From an uncultured Bacilli bacterium (GTDB lineage: Bacteria > Bacillota_I > Bacilli_A > RF39 > UBA660): a stretch of DNA of 15,298 bases. Below, piece after piece: positions 1 through 7,442 of this stretch. Below the pieces are notes generated by a model. It was not told the DNA's origin. It was given only the letters and a program-made list of their open reading frames with translations, and did not search any database. The number at the start of each line of letters is the position of its first letter. Position 1 is the stretch's first letter. A program made the translations under genes and the position numbers. The stretch is from NCBI GenBank assembly GCA_934097015.1, contig CAKONF010000027.1, positions 1 through 15,298 on the forward strand, given 5' to 3'.

Positions 1-2
1 CA

Positions 3-1328
3 ATATCATGTACTCAATATTTAAAACAAGGATATAGTATTACAAAAGACGGAAATAATTACACAGTAAATGGAACAACGAGTGGAACATGTAATGGAGT
101 AAGTGATGAACAAATATTTCCAACAATGGGTAAAATACTAGTGACAAACTCTATAGAAGATGATAAAGTACAAGTATACACATTAGTCGTTACGTATAAA
201 GATACAGGAACAGATCAAAGTATAGATATGAATAAACAATTTAGTGCAAAAGCAAACTTAGTAAATCCAAGTACATTTAATCCATATGTTGGTTCAATGT
301 TAAATAGTGTAATAATTGGAAGTGCAAAAAATGCAAGTGAAAGTAGTGACGCAACAAGAACAACATTTGGTAGTGAAGTGACTGAATTCACATCAGTATC
401 AGGAGAAAATGAAAGGGTATTAAACAATGCACCAGATGATTATGGAACAAGTTATTACTTTAGAGGAAATGTAATAGATAATTATGTATCATTTGCAGAT
501 AAAACATGGAGAATTGTTAGAGTAAATGGAGATGGATCTGTTAGACTTGTACTTGATGACGTTGCAAAGGATACAAGTGGAAGTACAATAAAAACAGTAT
601 TTAACACTAATTCTGATGATAATGCATATTTAGGGTATATGTATGGAACAGTTGGAAGTACAACATATGATGCAACACACGAGAATATTAATGATAGTAC
701 AATAAAAACTAAAGTAGATAAATGGTATGAAGATAATCTAAAAACAAATTATGCAAATTATTTATCAGATACATTATTCTGTAATGATAAAACACTTGCA
801 TCAAGTTCTATAGGTTCAAGTAATACTGCTTTAGGTTATGGAAAAAATACAACATATTATGCTTCAACAGAGAGATTACAATATAGTACAGGAACAACAA
901 GTATAACAACATCAAAACCAACATTTAAATGTGCAGAAAGTGCAACAAATGATTATTCAAGATTTACAGTAAATGTTTCAACACTTTCAAATGGAAATAA
1001 AACAAATGGAAATTTAAAGTATCCAATAGGACTTTTAACAGCAGATGAAGTAGCATATGCAGGAGCATATAAATATCATGAAACAAATACAACATATTAT
1101 TTATACAATTCATCTATAACTTCTTCTTGGAGGCTTTTGTCTCCGATCAGCTACTTTGGTGGTTCTTCTGCGTACGAGTGGAGCGTTTATGGATCGCCTG
1201 GTTACATCTTCGACAACTACGTCTACCTCATTGGCGTTTTGCGCCCTAGTATCAATCTAAAGGCTGAATTGCTGGTAAATGGAGGAGATGGTACAAAAGA
1301 AAATCCATATCAAATAAAATTATCGTAA
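3..1328 (+). CDS. Surface protein with hypervariable lectin-like C-terminus (5' end missing)
   Basis: The reading frame is open from base 3, before the first ATG at 126, and the residues coded before that ATG align with the paralogue at 12818-14674. The gene therefore enters the window from the left and lacks its N-terminal membrane segment. Shared landmarks are a DEQxFPTxGKIL motif, QSIDMNKQFS, NPYVGSMLNSVIIGSAKNAS, WRIVRVNGDGSVRLVLDDVAKD and the C-terminal GGDGTKENPY tail. The last ~60 residues (WRLLSP...GVLRPSINL) resemble the C-type-lectin-like domain often labelled DUF6273 in gut Firmicutes (recalled, not searched). That part is encoded by DNA of 48% G+C (bases 1141-1260) inside a very A+T-rich gene. 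It is probably an extracellular binding protein; the ligand is unknown. It lacks the two Cys-containing inserts of the paralogue. No clear terminator follows. Confidence 0.8.
   Translation: MSCTQYLKQGYSITKDGNNYTVNGTTSGTCNGVSDEQIFPTMGKILVTNSIEDDKVQVYTLVVTYKDTGTDQSIDMNKQFSAKANLVNPSTFNPYVGSMLNSVIIGSAKNASESSDATRTTFGSEVTEFTSVSGENERVLNNAPDDYGTSYYFRGNVIDNYVSFADKTWRIVRVNGDGSVRLVLDDVAKDTSGSTIKTVFNTNSDDNAYLGYMYGTVGSTTYDATHENINDSTIKTKVDKWYEDNLKTNYANYLSDTLFCNDKTLASSSIGSSNTALGYGKNTTYYASTERLQYSTGTTSITTSKPTFKCAESATNDYSRFTVNVSTLSNGNKTNGNLKYPIGLLTADEVAYAGAYKYHETNTTYYLYNSSITSSWRLLSPISYFGGSSAYEWSVYGSPGYIFDNYVYLIGVLRPSINLKAELLVNGGDGTKENPYQIKLS
276..459 (+). repeat. Near-identical block shared by the two surface genes (copy 1)
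   Basis: By eye, 276-459 matches 13361-13544 with about 5 mismatches in 184 bases (about 97%), while DNA on either side is clearly less similar. Copy 2 is at 13361-13544 in the same orientation. Confidence 0.85.
1117..1290 (+). other. Hypervariable segment of the first surface protein (DGR-target-like)
   Basis: G+C rises to 58 of 120 bases at 1141-1260. Codons switch from A/T-ending to a run of NNC or NNT codons: ATC AGC TAC TTT GGT GGT, later TAC ATC TTC GAC AAC TAC. This is what adenine-directed mutagenesis of AAC/AAT template codons gives. Flanking DNA, up to TATTATTTATA upstream and from GGAGATGG downstream, is conserved with the paralogue. No template repeat is visible in the window. 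Confidence 0.55.
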
Positions 1329-1347
1329 ATAAATTGTAAAATATTAT

Positions 1348-1356
1348 TGATATAAT
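1348..1356 (+). promoter_or_regulatory. Extended -10 promoter of the prs leader
   Basis: TGATATAAT is a TGn-extended consensus -10. There is no good -35. The predicted start is near 1363, giving a leader of about 144 nt before prs. The same nine bases form the -10 elements upstream of murB and nusB. Confidence 0.55.
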
Positions 1357-1391
1357 TATTATAGAATGATAAGATTAAATAGGTGATAGTA

Positions 1392-1460
1392 ATGAAGATA
1401 TATAAAGTTAGATATTCCTTTCTTTCTAATGATAATTTTATTACTATCTTTCTAAACTAG
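1392..1460 (+). CDS. Possible 22-residue leader peptide upstream of prs
   Basis: ATG at 1392 is preceded by AGGTGAT at a suitable distance, and the ORF ends with TAG at 1458-1460. The peptide starts MKIYKVRYSF and ends TIFLN; it matches no family I know. Its stop codon lies inside the 5' arm of the terminator hairpin at 1454-1490, the usual position of a leader peptide that couples translation to attenuation. The start region GATAGTAAT (1385-1393) is perfectly complementary to ATTACTATC (1440-1448) within the ORF, so the start could be masked. It may be a chance ORF. Confidence 0.35.
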   Translation: MKIYKVRYSFLSNDNFITIFLN

Positions 1461-1490
1461 ATACAATTTTTGTACCTAGTTTTTATATTT
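1454..1490 (+). terminator. Intrinsic terminator or attenuator before prs
   Basis: AAACTAG-A-TACA pairs with TGTA-C-CTAGTTT (one A/C mismatch) around a short A/T loop, followed by TTTTTATATTTT. It lies between the leader promoter and the prs ribosome-binding site (AGAGGAG at 1493-1499). No promoter is visible between it and prs, so prs expression probably needs readthrough. Confidence 0.65.
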
Positions 1491-1506
1491 TAAGAGGAGT
1501 GTAGTA

Positions 1507-2643
1507 ATGAAAAAACAAGTAGAAAATGAAAAATTAAGATTAATAGTATTTGAAAGTGCTAAAGAATTAGGTGAAAAAATAGATCAACATTTATTAGAAA
1601 TGTATAATCTTGATAAAGAAGAATATACGTTTATTGTTCCAATAAAAGAAATATTTTTTAATGATGGACATTTAAAAGTTGAAATACAAGAAACGGTTAG
1701 AAGTAAAGATTTATTTTTATTAACTGATATAGGAAATTATAGTTTAAGTTATACTATGCATCAAATGATAAATCATACTAGTCCAAATGATTTAATGATA
1801 CAATTGTTAGATGGTATAGGTGCCTGTAATAGTCATGCAGATAAAATAAATGTAATAATGTCTCTTTTATATGCAGGAAGACAACATAGAAGAAATACAA
1901 GAGAAAATTTGATGTGTGGATACATGCTACACTTATTAGATTTAAATCAACATATAAAAAGTGTAATAACATTTGATGCACATGATGCAGGTGTAGAACA
2001 TTCAATGTTTAATACAGAATTTGATAACTTTTTTCCAACAAATACTATTTTAAAATATTTAATAAATGATTTAAGTATAGAAGATTTAAAAAATATAGTT
2101 TTTGTTTCACCAGATAATGGTGCAACTGGTAGAAGAAATGTATATTTGAATTCATTTCAATCAGAAAATATAAATAGAGAAGCAGGAAGTTTTTATAAAA
2201 AAAGAGATTATAATATATTGGAAAATGGCAAATATAAATTAATAGCACATGAATATTGTGGTAATGATAATTTAGAATGTAAAACTGCAATTATTACAGA
2301 TGATATGATTGCAAGTGGTGGAAGTATGTTCGATGTAATAGATGAATTAAAAAAACGTGGAATAAAAAAAGTATTCGTTGCAACAACATTTACTCTTTAT
2401 ACTGAAGGAATAGAAAAATTTGATAAATATTATAGTGAAGGTCTATTAGATGGAATATATACAACTAATTTATCTTATATACCAGAAGAATATCAAAAAA
2501 GAGATTGGCTACATGTGTGTGATTGTTCTAAAATGGTTGCAAATGTAATATATAATATTCATAATGATTTATCGATATCTAGTATATTACGTGATAAAAG
2601 TGAACCAATTAAATTATTAGAAAAAAAGTTTAAAGGAGAATAA
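1507..2643 (+). CDS. prs: Divergent ribose-phosphate pyrophosphokinase (PRPP synthetase)
   Basis: The product should transfer pyrophosphate from ATP to ribose-5-phosphate in the cytosol, giving PRPP for purine, pyrimidine, NAD, His and Trp synthesis. The 378-residue protein keeps the order of Prs motifs in altered form: NDGHLKVEIQETVRSKD near residue 60, the YAGRQHRR nucleotide-loop equivalent near 120, TFDAHDAGVEHSMF near 160, VSPDNGATGRR near 200, and the PRPP-binding loop ITDDMIASGGSM near 263 (usual form VDDMIDTAGT). It is about 60 residues longer than the usual ~315. ATG at 1507 has a strong AGAGGAG site. It lies 3 bases before the FAD oxidoreductase gene, in one operon. The leader ORF and terminator suggest attenuation control. 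The phosphoribosyltransferase fold is clear; PRPP synthetase is the best call. Confidence 0.8.
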   Translation: MKKQVENEKLRLIVFESAKELGEKIDQHLLEMYNLDKEEYTFIVPIKEIFFNDGHLKVEIQETVRSKDLFLLTDIGNYSLSYTMHQMINHTSPNDLMIQLLDGIGACNSHADKINVIMSLLYAGRQHRRNTRENLMCGYMLHLLDLNQHIKSVITFDAHDAGVEHSMFNTEFDNFFPTNTILKYLINDLSIEDLKNIVFVSPDNGATGRRNVYLNSFQSENINREAGSFYKKRDYNILENGKYKLIAHEYCGNDNLECKTAIITDDMIASGGSMFDVIDELKKRGIKKVFVATTFTLYTEGIEKFDKYYSEGLLDGIYTTNLSYIPEEYQKRDWLHVCDCSKMVANVIYNIHNDLSISSILRDKSEPIKLLEKKFKGE

Positions 2644-2646
2644 ATT

Positions 2647-4038
2647 ATGTATGATGTTATAATTGTTGGTGCAGGTCCAGCAGGACTTTTTACAGCTTAT
2701 GAACTTATTAATAAAAATAAAAATTTAAAAATATTATTACTTGATAGAGGTAAATTTGCTAACCATAGAGTTTGTCCTATGAATAAATTTGGTACGAAAT
2801 GTAAAAATTGTAATCCATGTAATATATTATCTGGATTTGGTGGAGCAGGTACATTTAGTGATGGAAAACTAAATTTTGTTCCTAAGTTAGGTAAAAGTGA
2901 TTTATATAAGTATATGAATGAAGCTGAAGCAGAAAAATTATTAATAGATACAGAAAATATATTTAATAAATTTGGAATGGATAGTAATGTTTATCCATCA
3001 AATATGGAAGAAGCATTGAAAATAAAAAAAGATATTGCAAAACATGGGGCTAAGCTTTTAATAATAAAACAAAAGCATCTAGGAAGTGATAAATTACCTG
3101 GATATATTATAGATTTTACTAATTACTTAAAAGAACATAATGTAGAATTGCTAGAAAATGTTGATGTATTAGATATTAAAGATGAAAAAAACAATTTAGT
3201 TGTTATTGGAAAAAATAATAAAGAAGATATTTCATTTAAAACTAAAAAAGTTGTAGTTGCTCCAGGTAGAACAGGCGCTAAATGGGTACAAGATTATTCA
3301 GATAAACATAAAATACCTTATCTTTCTCAAAGTATAGAAGTAGGAGTAAGAGTAGAGGTTAGAAAAGAAATATTAGAAGATTTATGTAATGTTATATATG
3401 ATCCTAGTATATTTATTAAAACTAAAACGTACGGAGATGAAATAAGAACTTTTTGTACTAATCCAGGTGGTTTTGTGACAAAAGAAAATTATTATGGTTA
3501 TATTTGTGTAAATGGTCATGCCTTAAAAGATATTAAAACTAATAATAGTAATTTTGCATTTATAACAAAAATTAATCTGACAGAACCTGTGACTAATACT
3601 AGAGAGTATGGAGAATGTATAGCTAAAATCGCTAATTGTTTAGGTGATGGTAAACCAATAATACAAACGTTAGGTGATCTGAAAAAATATAGAAGAACTA
3701 GAGAAAGTAGATTAGAAAAACAATTTGTTAGTCCAACACTTAAAGATGTTGTAGCAGGGGACTTAGCACTTGTTATGCCAAAAAGAGTAATAACAAATAT
3801 ATTGGATGGATTAGAAACATTAGATAAAATTATTCCTGGTGTAAATAATGATGAAACTTTATTATATGGGCCAGAAATAAAATTCTTTTCAAATGAAATA
3901 GAAACAGATAATAATTTTGCGTTATTAAATAATAAAAATATTTATTTTGTAGGAGATGGAGCTGGAAAAGCTGGAAACATCGTTATTGCTGCTGCAACGG
4001 GATTGGTTGCTGCAAGGGATATAATAAATAATCTGTAA
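2647..4038 (+). CDS. FAD-dependent oxidoreductase (COG2509-like)
   Basis: This 463-residue cytosolic flavoprotein has an N-terminal dinucleotide-binding site, VIIVGAGPAGLFTAYEL (residues 4-20), and a C-terminal FAD-contact motif, YFVGDGAGKAGNIVIAAATG (about 437-456). Near residue 46 it has a Cys-rich patch, CPMNKFGTKCKNCNPC, followed by SGFGGAGTFSDGKLN. That combination marks the uncharacterised FAD-dependent dehydrogenase group related to COG2509 (family assignment from memory). The substrate is unknown; the spaced cysteines could bind metal or be redox-active. The start follows the prs stop by 3 bases, and its Shine-Dalgarno AAAGGAG lies in the end of prs, so the two are probably translated from one mRNA. 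Length is normal for the family and no truncation is seen. Confidence 0.8.
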   Translation: MYDVIIVGAGPAGLFTAYELINKNKNLKILLLDRGKFANHRVCPMNKFGTKCKNCNPCNILSGFGGAGTFSDGKLNFVPKLGKSDLYKYMNEAEAEKLLIDTENIFNKFGMDSNVYPSNMEEALKIKKDIAKHGAKLLIIKQKHLGSDKLPGYIIDFTNYLKEHNVELLENVDVLDIKDEKNNLVVIGKNNKEDISFKTKKVVVAPGRTGAKWVQDYSDKHKIPYLSQSIEVGVRVEVRKEILEDLCNVIYDPSIFIKTKTYGDEIRTFCTNPGGFVTKENYYGYICVNGHALKDIKTNNSNFAFITKINLTEPVTNTREYGECIAKIANCLGDGKPIIQTLGDLKKYRRTRESRLEKQFVSPTLKDVVAGDLALVMPKRVITNILDGLETLDKIIPGVNNDETLLYGPEIKFFSNEIETDNNFALLNNKNIYFVGDGAGKAGNIVIAAATGLVAARDIINNL

Positions 4039-4067
4039 AGTGTTAGTGTAAACTTTCTATAAACCTA

Positions 4068-4096
4068 TTGAAAATATAAATGTAAAGTAATATATT
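4068..4096 (+). promoter_or_regulatory. Promoter of small RNA upstream of murB
   Basis: TTGAAA (4068-4073), a 17-base spacer and TATATT (4091-4096) make a good vegetative promoter. The predicted start, about 4102-4104, coincides with the first hairpin of the candidate small RNA. Confidence 0.6.
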
Positions 4097-4101
4097 TATA
4101 G

Positions 4102-4187
4102 TAGCAAGAATAATATATTGCTAAAAAGGGTTGGATTAGTTAGCACTAATTCGTAAGAATAACAAAATTTGTTATTCTTTTTTTTTG
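4102..4187 (+). ncRNA. Candidate ~85-nt structured small RNA or murB leader
   Basis: Three hairpins follow a good promoter. They are TAGCAA/TTGCTA (4102-4107 with 4118-4123), ATTAGT-TAGC-ACTAAT (4135-4150, perfect stem with a four-base loop), and an intrinsic terminator (4155-4187). The single-stranded AAAAAGGGTTGG lies between the first two. There is no credible ORF. It matches no riboswitch class I can recognise; the GGGTTGG stretch only superficially recalls a T-box. Because murB has its own -10 after the terminator, an independent small RNA is the simpler reading, but attenuation of murB is possible. Confidence 0.5.
4155..4187 (+). terminator. Strong intrinsic terminator
   Basis: AAGAATAAC and GTTATTCTT pair around a short A/T loop, followed by a run of nine T. 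The A-rich 5' side means it could also work on the minus strand. Confidence 0.8.
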
Positions 4188-4193
4188 TTTACA

Positions 4194-4202
4194 TGATATA
4201 AT
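4194..4202 (+). promoter_or_regulatory. Extended -10 promoter of murB
   Basis: TGATATAAT sits directly after the terminator, 21 bases before the murB start. No consensus -35 is visible; the T-rich terminator tail occupies that position. Confidence 0.55.
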
Positions 4203-4222
4203 TTTTATAGGAAGGTTGAACT

Positions 4223-5095
4223 ATGAAAGAATACGGAGAAATATTAGAAAATGTTAGTTTAAAAAAATACAATACATATAATATAGGTGGTAATGCTAGA
4301 TATATTATAAAACCTTATAATGTTGGTAAGTTAATAGAATTAATAAAATTTTTAAAAGAAAATAATTATAAATATTTTGTATTAGGTAAAGGAAGTAATG
4401 TTATTTTACCAGATGTGGATTATGATGGGGTAGTTATATTATTAGATAATCTAAATAAGGTTAGTATAAACAAAAATACAGTTATAGCAGAAACAGGTAT
4501 ACCTCTAACTTTACTAATTAATAAATTAATCGATAATAATTTAGGTGGATTAGAAAAACTATGTGGTATACCAGGTACTTTAGGTGGTGCTGTTGTAGGA
4601 AATGCGGGTTGTAATGGTAGTACTATAAGTGACTTTATAATAAGCATTACTTATTTAGAAAATAATATTATTAAAACTATAAAAAAAGAAGATTGTAATT
4701 TTAAATATAGGAGTAGTATATTTAAAGGTAATAAAAATATTATTGTATTATCTGTAAAATTTATTTTAATAAACATGAATAAAGATGAAATGAAAGAAAT
4801 AGTTAAAACAAATATGACAAAAAGAAAAAATTCTCAACCATTAGAATATCCTAATGCAGGAAGTGTATTTAAAAATCCAACTGACATGAGTGCTGGTAAA
4901 TTAATAGAGGATGCAAATTTGAAAAATTATCACATAAATGATGCTTATGTATCAGATAAACACGCTAATTTTATAATTAATAAAGGAAACGCAACTAAAA
5001 AAGACATTGTAAATTTAATTAATTTCATAAAACAAGAAATAAAAAGAATATATGATATAGATTTAGAACTAGAACAAATAATTATTGAATATTAA
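4223..5095 (+). CDS. murB: UDP-N-acetylenolpyruvoylglucosamine reductase
   Basis: MurB uses FAD and NADPH to reduce UDP-GlcNAc-enolpyruvate to UDP-MurNAc, the second committed step of peptidoglycan synthesis, in the cytosol. The 290-residue protein has the FAD-binding signatures NIGGNARYI (about 21-29), LGKGSNVILPD (about 53-63) and GIPGTLGGAVVGNAGCNG (about 115-132), the YRSSIFKG arginine segment, and the catalytic serine in NAGSVFKNP followed by AGKLIEDANL. The C-terminal LELEQ region holds the late acidic residue. Length fits the short Firmicutes type. ATG at 4223 is preceded by AGGAAGG. The gene is monocistronic, bracketed by terminators. Its presence shows the organism is walled, unlike true mycoplasmas. 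Confidence 0.95.
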   Translation: MKEYGEILENVSLKKYNTYNIGGNARYIIKPYNVGKLIELIKFLKENNYKYFVLGKGSNVILPDVDYDGVVILLDNLNKVSINKNTVIAETGIPLTLLINKLIDNNLGGLEKLCGIPGTLGGAVVGNAGCNGSTISDFIISITYLENNIIKTIKKEDCNFKYRSSIFKGNKNIIVLSVKFILINMNKDEMKEIVKTNMTKRKNSQPLEYPNAGSVFKNPTDMSAGKLIEDANLKNYHINDAYVSDKHANFIINKGNATKKDIVNLINFIKQEIKRIYDIDLELEQIIIEY

Positions 5096-5098
5096 TAT

Positions 5099-5124
5099 AA
5101 TAGTGTCAACTATTGTATTTTTTA
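5099..5124 (+). terminator. Terminator after murB
   Basis: AATAGT-GTCA-ACTATT is a 6-bp hairpin followed by GTATTTTTTATTT, 4 bases after the murB stop codon. A second 6-bp hairpin, ACAGAT/ATCTGT (5195-5213), lies in the gap before the exporter. I see no convincing promoter in that gap. Confidence 0.6.
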
Positions 5125-5304
5125 TTTACTTTTAAATAACTTTTCTTTCACTATTTCTTTACATACAATTTTTTTATATTTGCAAAAATAAATTACAGAT
5201 TTTTTATATCTGTTCAAAAAATAAAATTTTTTAAAAAAAATCGAATAAAAAAAAAGGAAATACAAATTTTTTCACAATAATATATAGTGAAGGGAGTAAA
5301 AAAT

Positions 5305-7296
5305 ATGTTTAAAAAAAATTGTGAAAAAATTCAAGAAGAAAATAGTGACTGTGGAATAACTTGTTTATATTCTATAATAAAATATTATGGTGGATATATA
5401 CCTCTTGAAACATTAAGATATGAAACAAATACTAATGAATTTGGAACAAATGCTTATGAATTAATAGAATATGCAAAAAAAATAGGATTTAATTCTTATG
5501 CCAAAAGAATAGAATTAAATAAATTAGAGAAAAAGGACTTACCTCTAATTATTCATTTAAAACTAGAAAATAATTTCTATCACTTCGTAGTAGTATATAA
5601 AATTACAAGAGATTATTTTTTGTTAATGAATCCATCAGTAGGTTTTAAAAAAATAACCTACAAAGAATTAAATAAATTATATACTGGAGTATCTATTTTC
5701 TTTAAACCAATTAGTAATTTACCTACTTTAAACAAAAATGATTTTATATATAAAAATATAAAATCACATCTAAAATTCAACCTACCTAAGCTTTTAATTA
5801 TAATTGGTTTATCACTTTTTACTTTACTTTCACTTATCTTAGAGAGTTTTGAAATAAAAATATTGAGCTATAACAAAAATTATATTTATATTTTATTTAT
5901 ATTAATATCTATAAATCAATTATTTGTATATATAAAAAATAAGCTTATTTTAGAAAATTCTATAATATTTAATGATAAAATGATAAATTATTTTATAAAA
6001 CATATTTTTATACTTCCTTTAAATTATTTAAAGTTAAAAGAGAAAGGAGAAATAACTACTAGATTTAATGAATTAGATAACTTAACAAATAATATAATGA
6101 ATATTGTAATTGAAATAATATTTAATACTTTATTACTTTTAATACTTATAATTATTATCTTAAATTTAAATAGATATTTATTTTGTTTAATAATGTTATT
6201 TAGTACAATATATTTTATAATAAATAAAAAAATATATAAAAAATTAGTAAATATTATAAAATGTAGTATTAATGTAGAAGAAACATATAATTCTAATATA
6301 TTAGATATTATATCTAACTTTTCTACAATAAAACATATTAATATATATGATTATTTTATGAATAATATTAATAATAATTTAAAAAATAAACATAACATAA
6401 ATAAATCTATTAATAAAAAAGTTATATTAATAAATATTTTTAATGATTTATTTATAAATTATTTGTTTCTAGCAATAATGTATATTTTATTAAATAATAA
6501 AACTAATTATATTAATGGTATTTTGTTATTAACAATGATTAATTATTATATAAATATATTAAAGAAAAATATAGAATTCATTCCTACAATTATTTTATAT
6601 AAGAATATTATATTAAAAAATAATGATTTCTTAGCAGTTAAAAGTACTCAAAAAAAATACTGTGAATGTAATAAATATTATTTAAAAATACAAAATCTAA
6701 ATTATTCTATAACAAATAATATTATTATAAATAATTTAAATTATAATATTTATGAAAATGATAAAATATTTATTAATGGACCTAGTGGGGTTGGAAAGAG
6801 TACTTTTTTAAAGATATTAAATAATGAAATAATAAATTATAAAGGAAAAGTATTATTAGATGATAAGAATTTATTAGAGTATGATTTAACTAATATAGTT
6901 TCATACACATCACAAGATGAAAGTATATTTAATGATACTATTTATAATAATTTAATGTTAGGAAAAAGTATAGATGAAGATAAATTAAATAATGTTATAA
7001 ATATTTGTAGATTAAATGATATTAATATTATAAAAGAATGTGGTTTAAATATTATGTTAATTAATGGTAATTTACTTTCTGGTGGAGAAAAAAATAGAAT
7101 TATATTAGCAAGAAGTTTATTACATTCTAAAAAAATAATTATATTAGATGAAGTATTAAAAGAGGTTGATTATGAATTAGAAAAACTTATTATTAAAGAT
7201 ATATTAAAATATTATAAAGACAATATAATACTTTATGTTAGTCATAAAAATGTTGGTAGTTTATTTCCTAAAACTTTAACTTTTAGAAAGGAGTAA
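5305..7296 (+). CDS. Bacteriocin ABC exporter with C39 leader peptidase domain
   Basis: This membrane exporter should cleave double-glycine leaders and pump out the mature peptides using ATP. ATG at 5305 is chosen over an upstream GTG at 5287 because AGGGAG lies 8 bases before it; the product is 663 residues. Domain order: C39 peptidase (about 1-125) with Gln10, Cys16 in SDCGITC and His93 in YHFVVVY, but Asn109 where the family usually has Asp; a very Ile/Asn-rich membrane domain (about 155-430); and a nucleotide-binding domain with Walker A GPSGVGKST (~492), Q-loop SYTSQDE, signature LSGGEKNRI (~591), Walker B IIILDEV (~611) and the switch His in VSHK (~646). It is slightly shorter than typical members (~700). 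The next two genes encode its likely substrates; the first starts 2 bases after its stop. Confidence 0.9.
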   Translation: MFKKNCEKIQEENSDCGITCLYSIIKYYGGYIPLETLRYETNTNEFGTNAYELIEYAKKIGFNSYAKRIELNKLEKKDLPLIIHLKLENNFYHFVVVYKITRDYFLLMNPSVGFKKITYKELNKLYTGVSIFFKPISNLPTLNKNDFIYKNIKSHLKFNLPKLLIIIGLSLFTLLSLILESFEIKILSYNKNYIYILFILISINQLFVYIKNKLILENSIIFNDKMINYFIKHIFILPLNYLKLKEKGEITTRFNELDNLTNNIMNIVIEIIFNTLLLLILIIIILNLNRYLFCLIMLFSTIYFIINKKIYKKLVNIIKCSINVEETYNSNILDIISNFSTIKHINIYDYFMNNINNNLKNKHNINKSINKKVILINIFNDLFINYLFLAIMYILLNNKTNYINGILLLTMINYYINILKKNIEFIPTIILYKNIILKNNDFLAVKSTQKKYCECNKYYLKIQNLNYSITNNIIINNLNYNIYENDKIFINGPSGVGKSTFLKILNNEIINYKGKVLLDDKNLLEYDLTNIVSYTSQDESIFNDTIYNNLMLGKSIDEDKLNNVINICRLNDINIIKECGLNIMLINGNLLSGGEKNRIILARSLLHSKKIIILDEVLKEVDYELEKLIIKDILKYYKDNIILYVSHKNVGSLFPKTLTFRKE

Positions 7297-7298
7297 GT

Positions 7299-7442
7299 AT
7301 GGTACTTAAGAATCAAGAATTAATGGATATTAACGGTGGTGGAACAGGAAGAAAAATTGGATTTGGAATATTTTTCGCAGCACTTGGAAGCTTCATCGTT
7401 GGAGTAGTTGATGGCTTTCTTAGACCTCTTAAATGCAATTAA
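7299..7442 (+). CDS. Double-glycine bacteriocin precursor, peptide 1
   Basis: A 47-codon gene starting 2 bases after the exporter stop, with its ribosome-binding site (AAAGGAG, 7287-7293) inside the exporter's end. The leader MVLKNQELMDINGG is a classic double-glycine leader (hydrophobics at -4, -7 and -12 style spacing, GG at -2/-1). Cleavage gives a 33-residue mature peptide starting GTGRKIGFG, with a hydrophobic middle (IFFAALGSFIVGVV) and a basic tail ending RPLKCN. It has a GRKIG (GxxxG) motif and one Cys two residues from the end. These traits fit a class II, probably two-peptide, bacteriocin acting on target membranes. No relative is recognised by name. It overlaps the second peptide gene by one base. 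Confidence 0.85.
   Translation: MVLKNQELMDINGGGTGRKIGFGIFFAALGSFIVGVVDGFLRPLKCN

Noticed and set aside
126..128. ATG at 126 as the start of the first surface-protein gene
   Set aside because: The frame is open back to base 3 and the residues upstream of this ATG align with the interior of the paralogue; the gene is cut by the window start.
1126..1270. High-G+C tip as a horizontally acquired insertion or assembly error
   Set aside because: It stays in frame, sits exactly over the same domain in both paralogues, keeps fixed anchor residues, and shows a codon-level pattern that fits targeted diversification.
4124..4187. T-box riboswitch before murB
   Set aside because: Only a loose GGGTTGG resemblance; the conserved T-box core, specifier stem and antiterminator partner are absent, and murB is not a tRNA-related target.
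4420..4647. Minus-strand ORF within murB (and similar antisense ORFs in other genes)
   Set aside because: These are shadows of real genes on the opposite strand, lacking ribosome-binding sites and family features.
5287..5289. GTG at 5287 as the start of the exporter
   Set aside because: AGGGAG falls within the would-be coding sequence and is correctly spaced for ATG at 5305, which puts the catalytic Cys at the usual position, 16.
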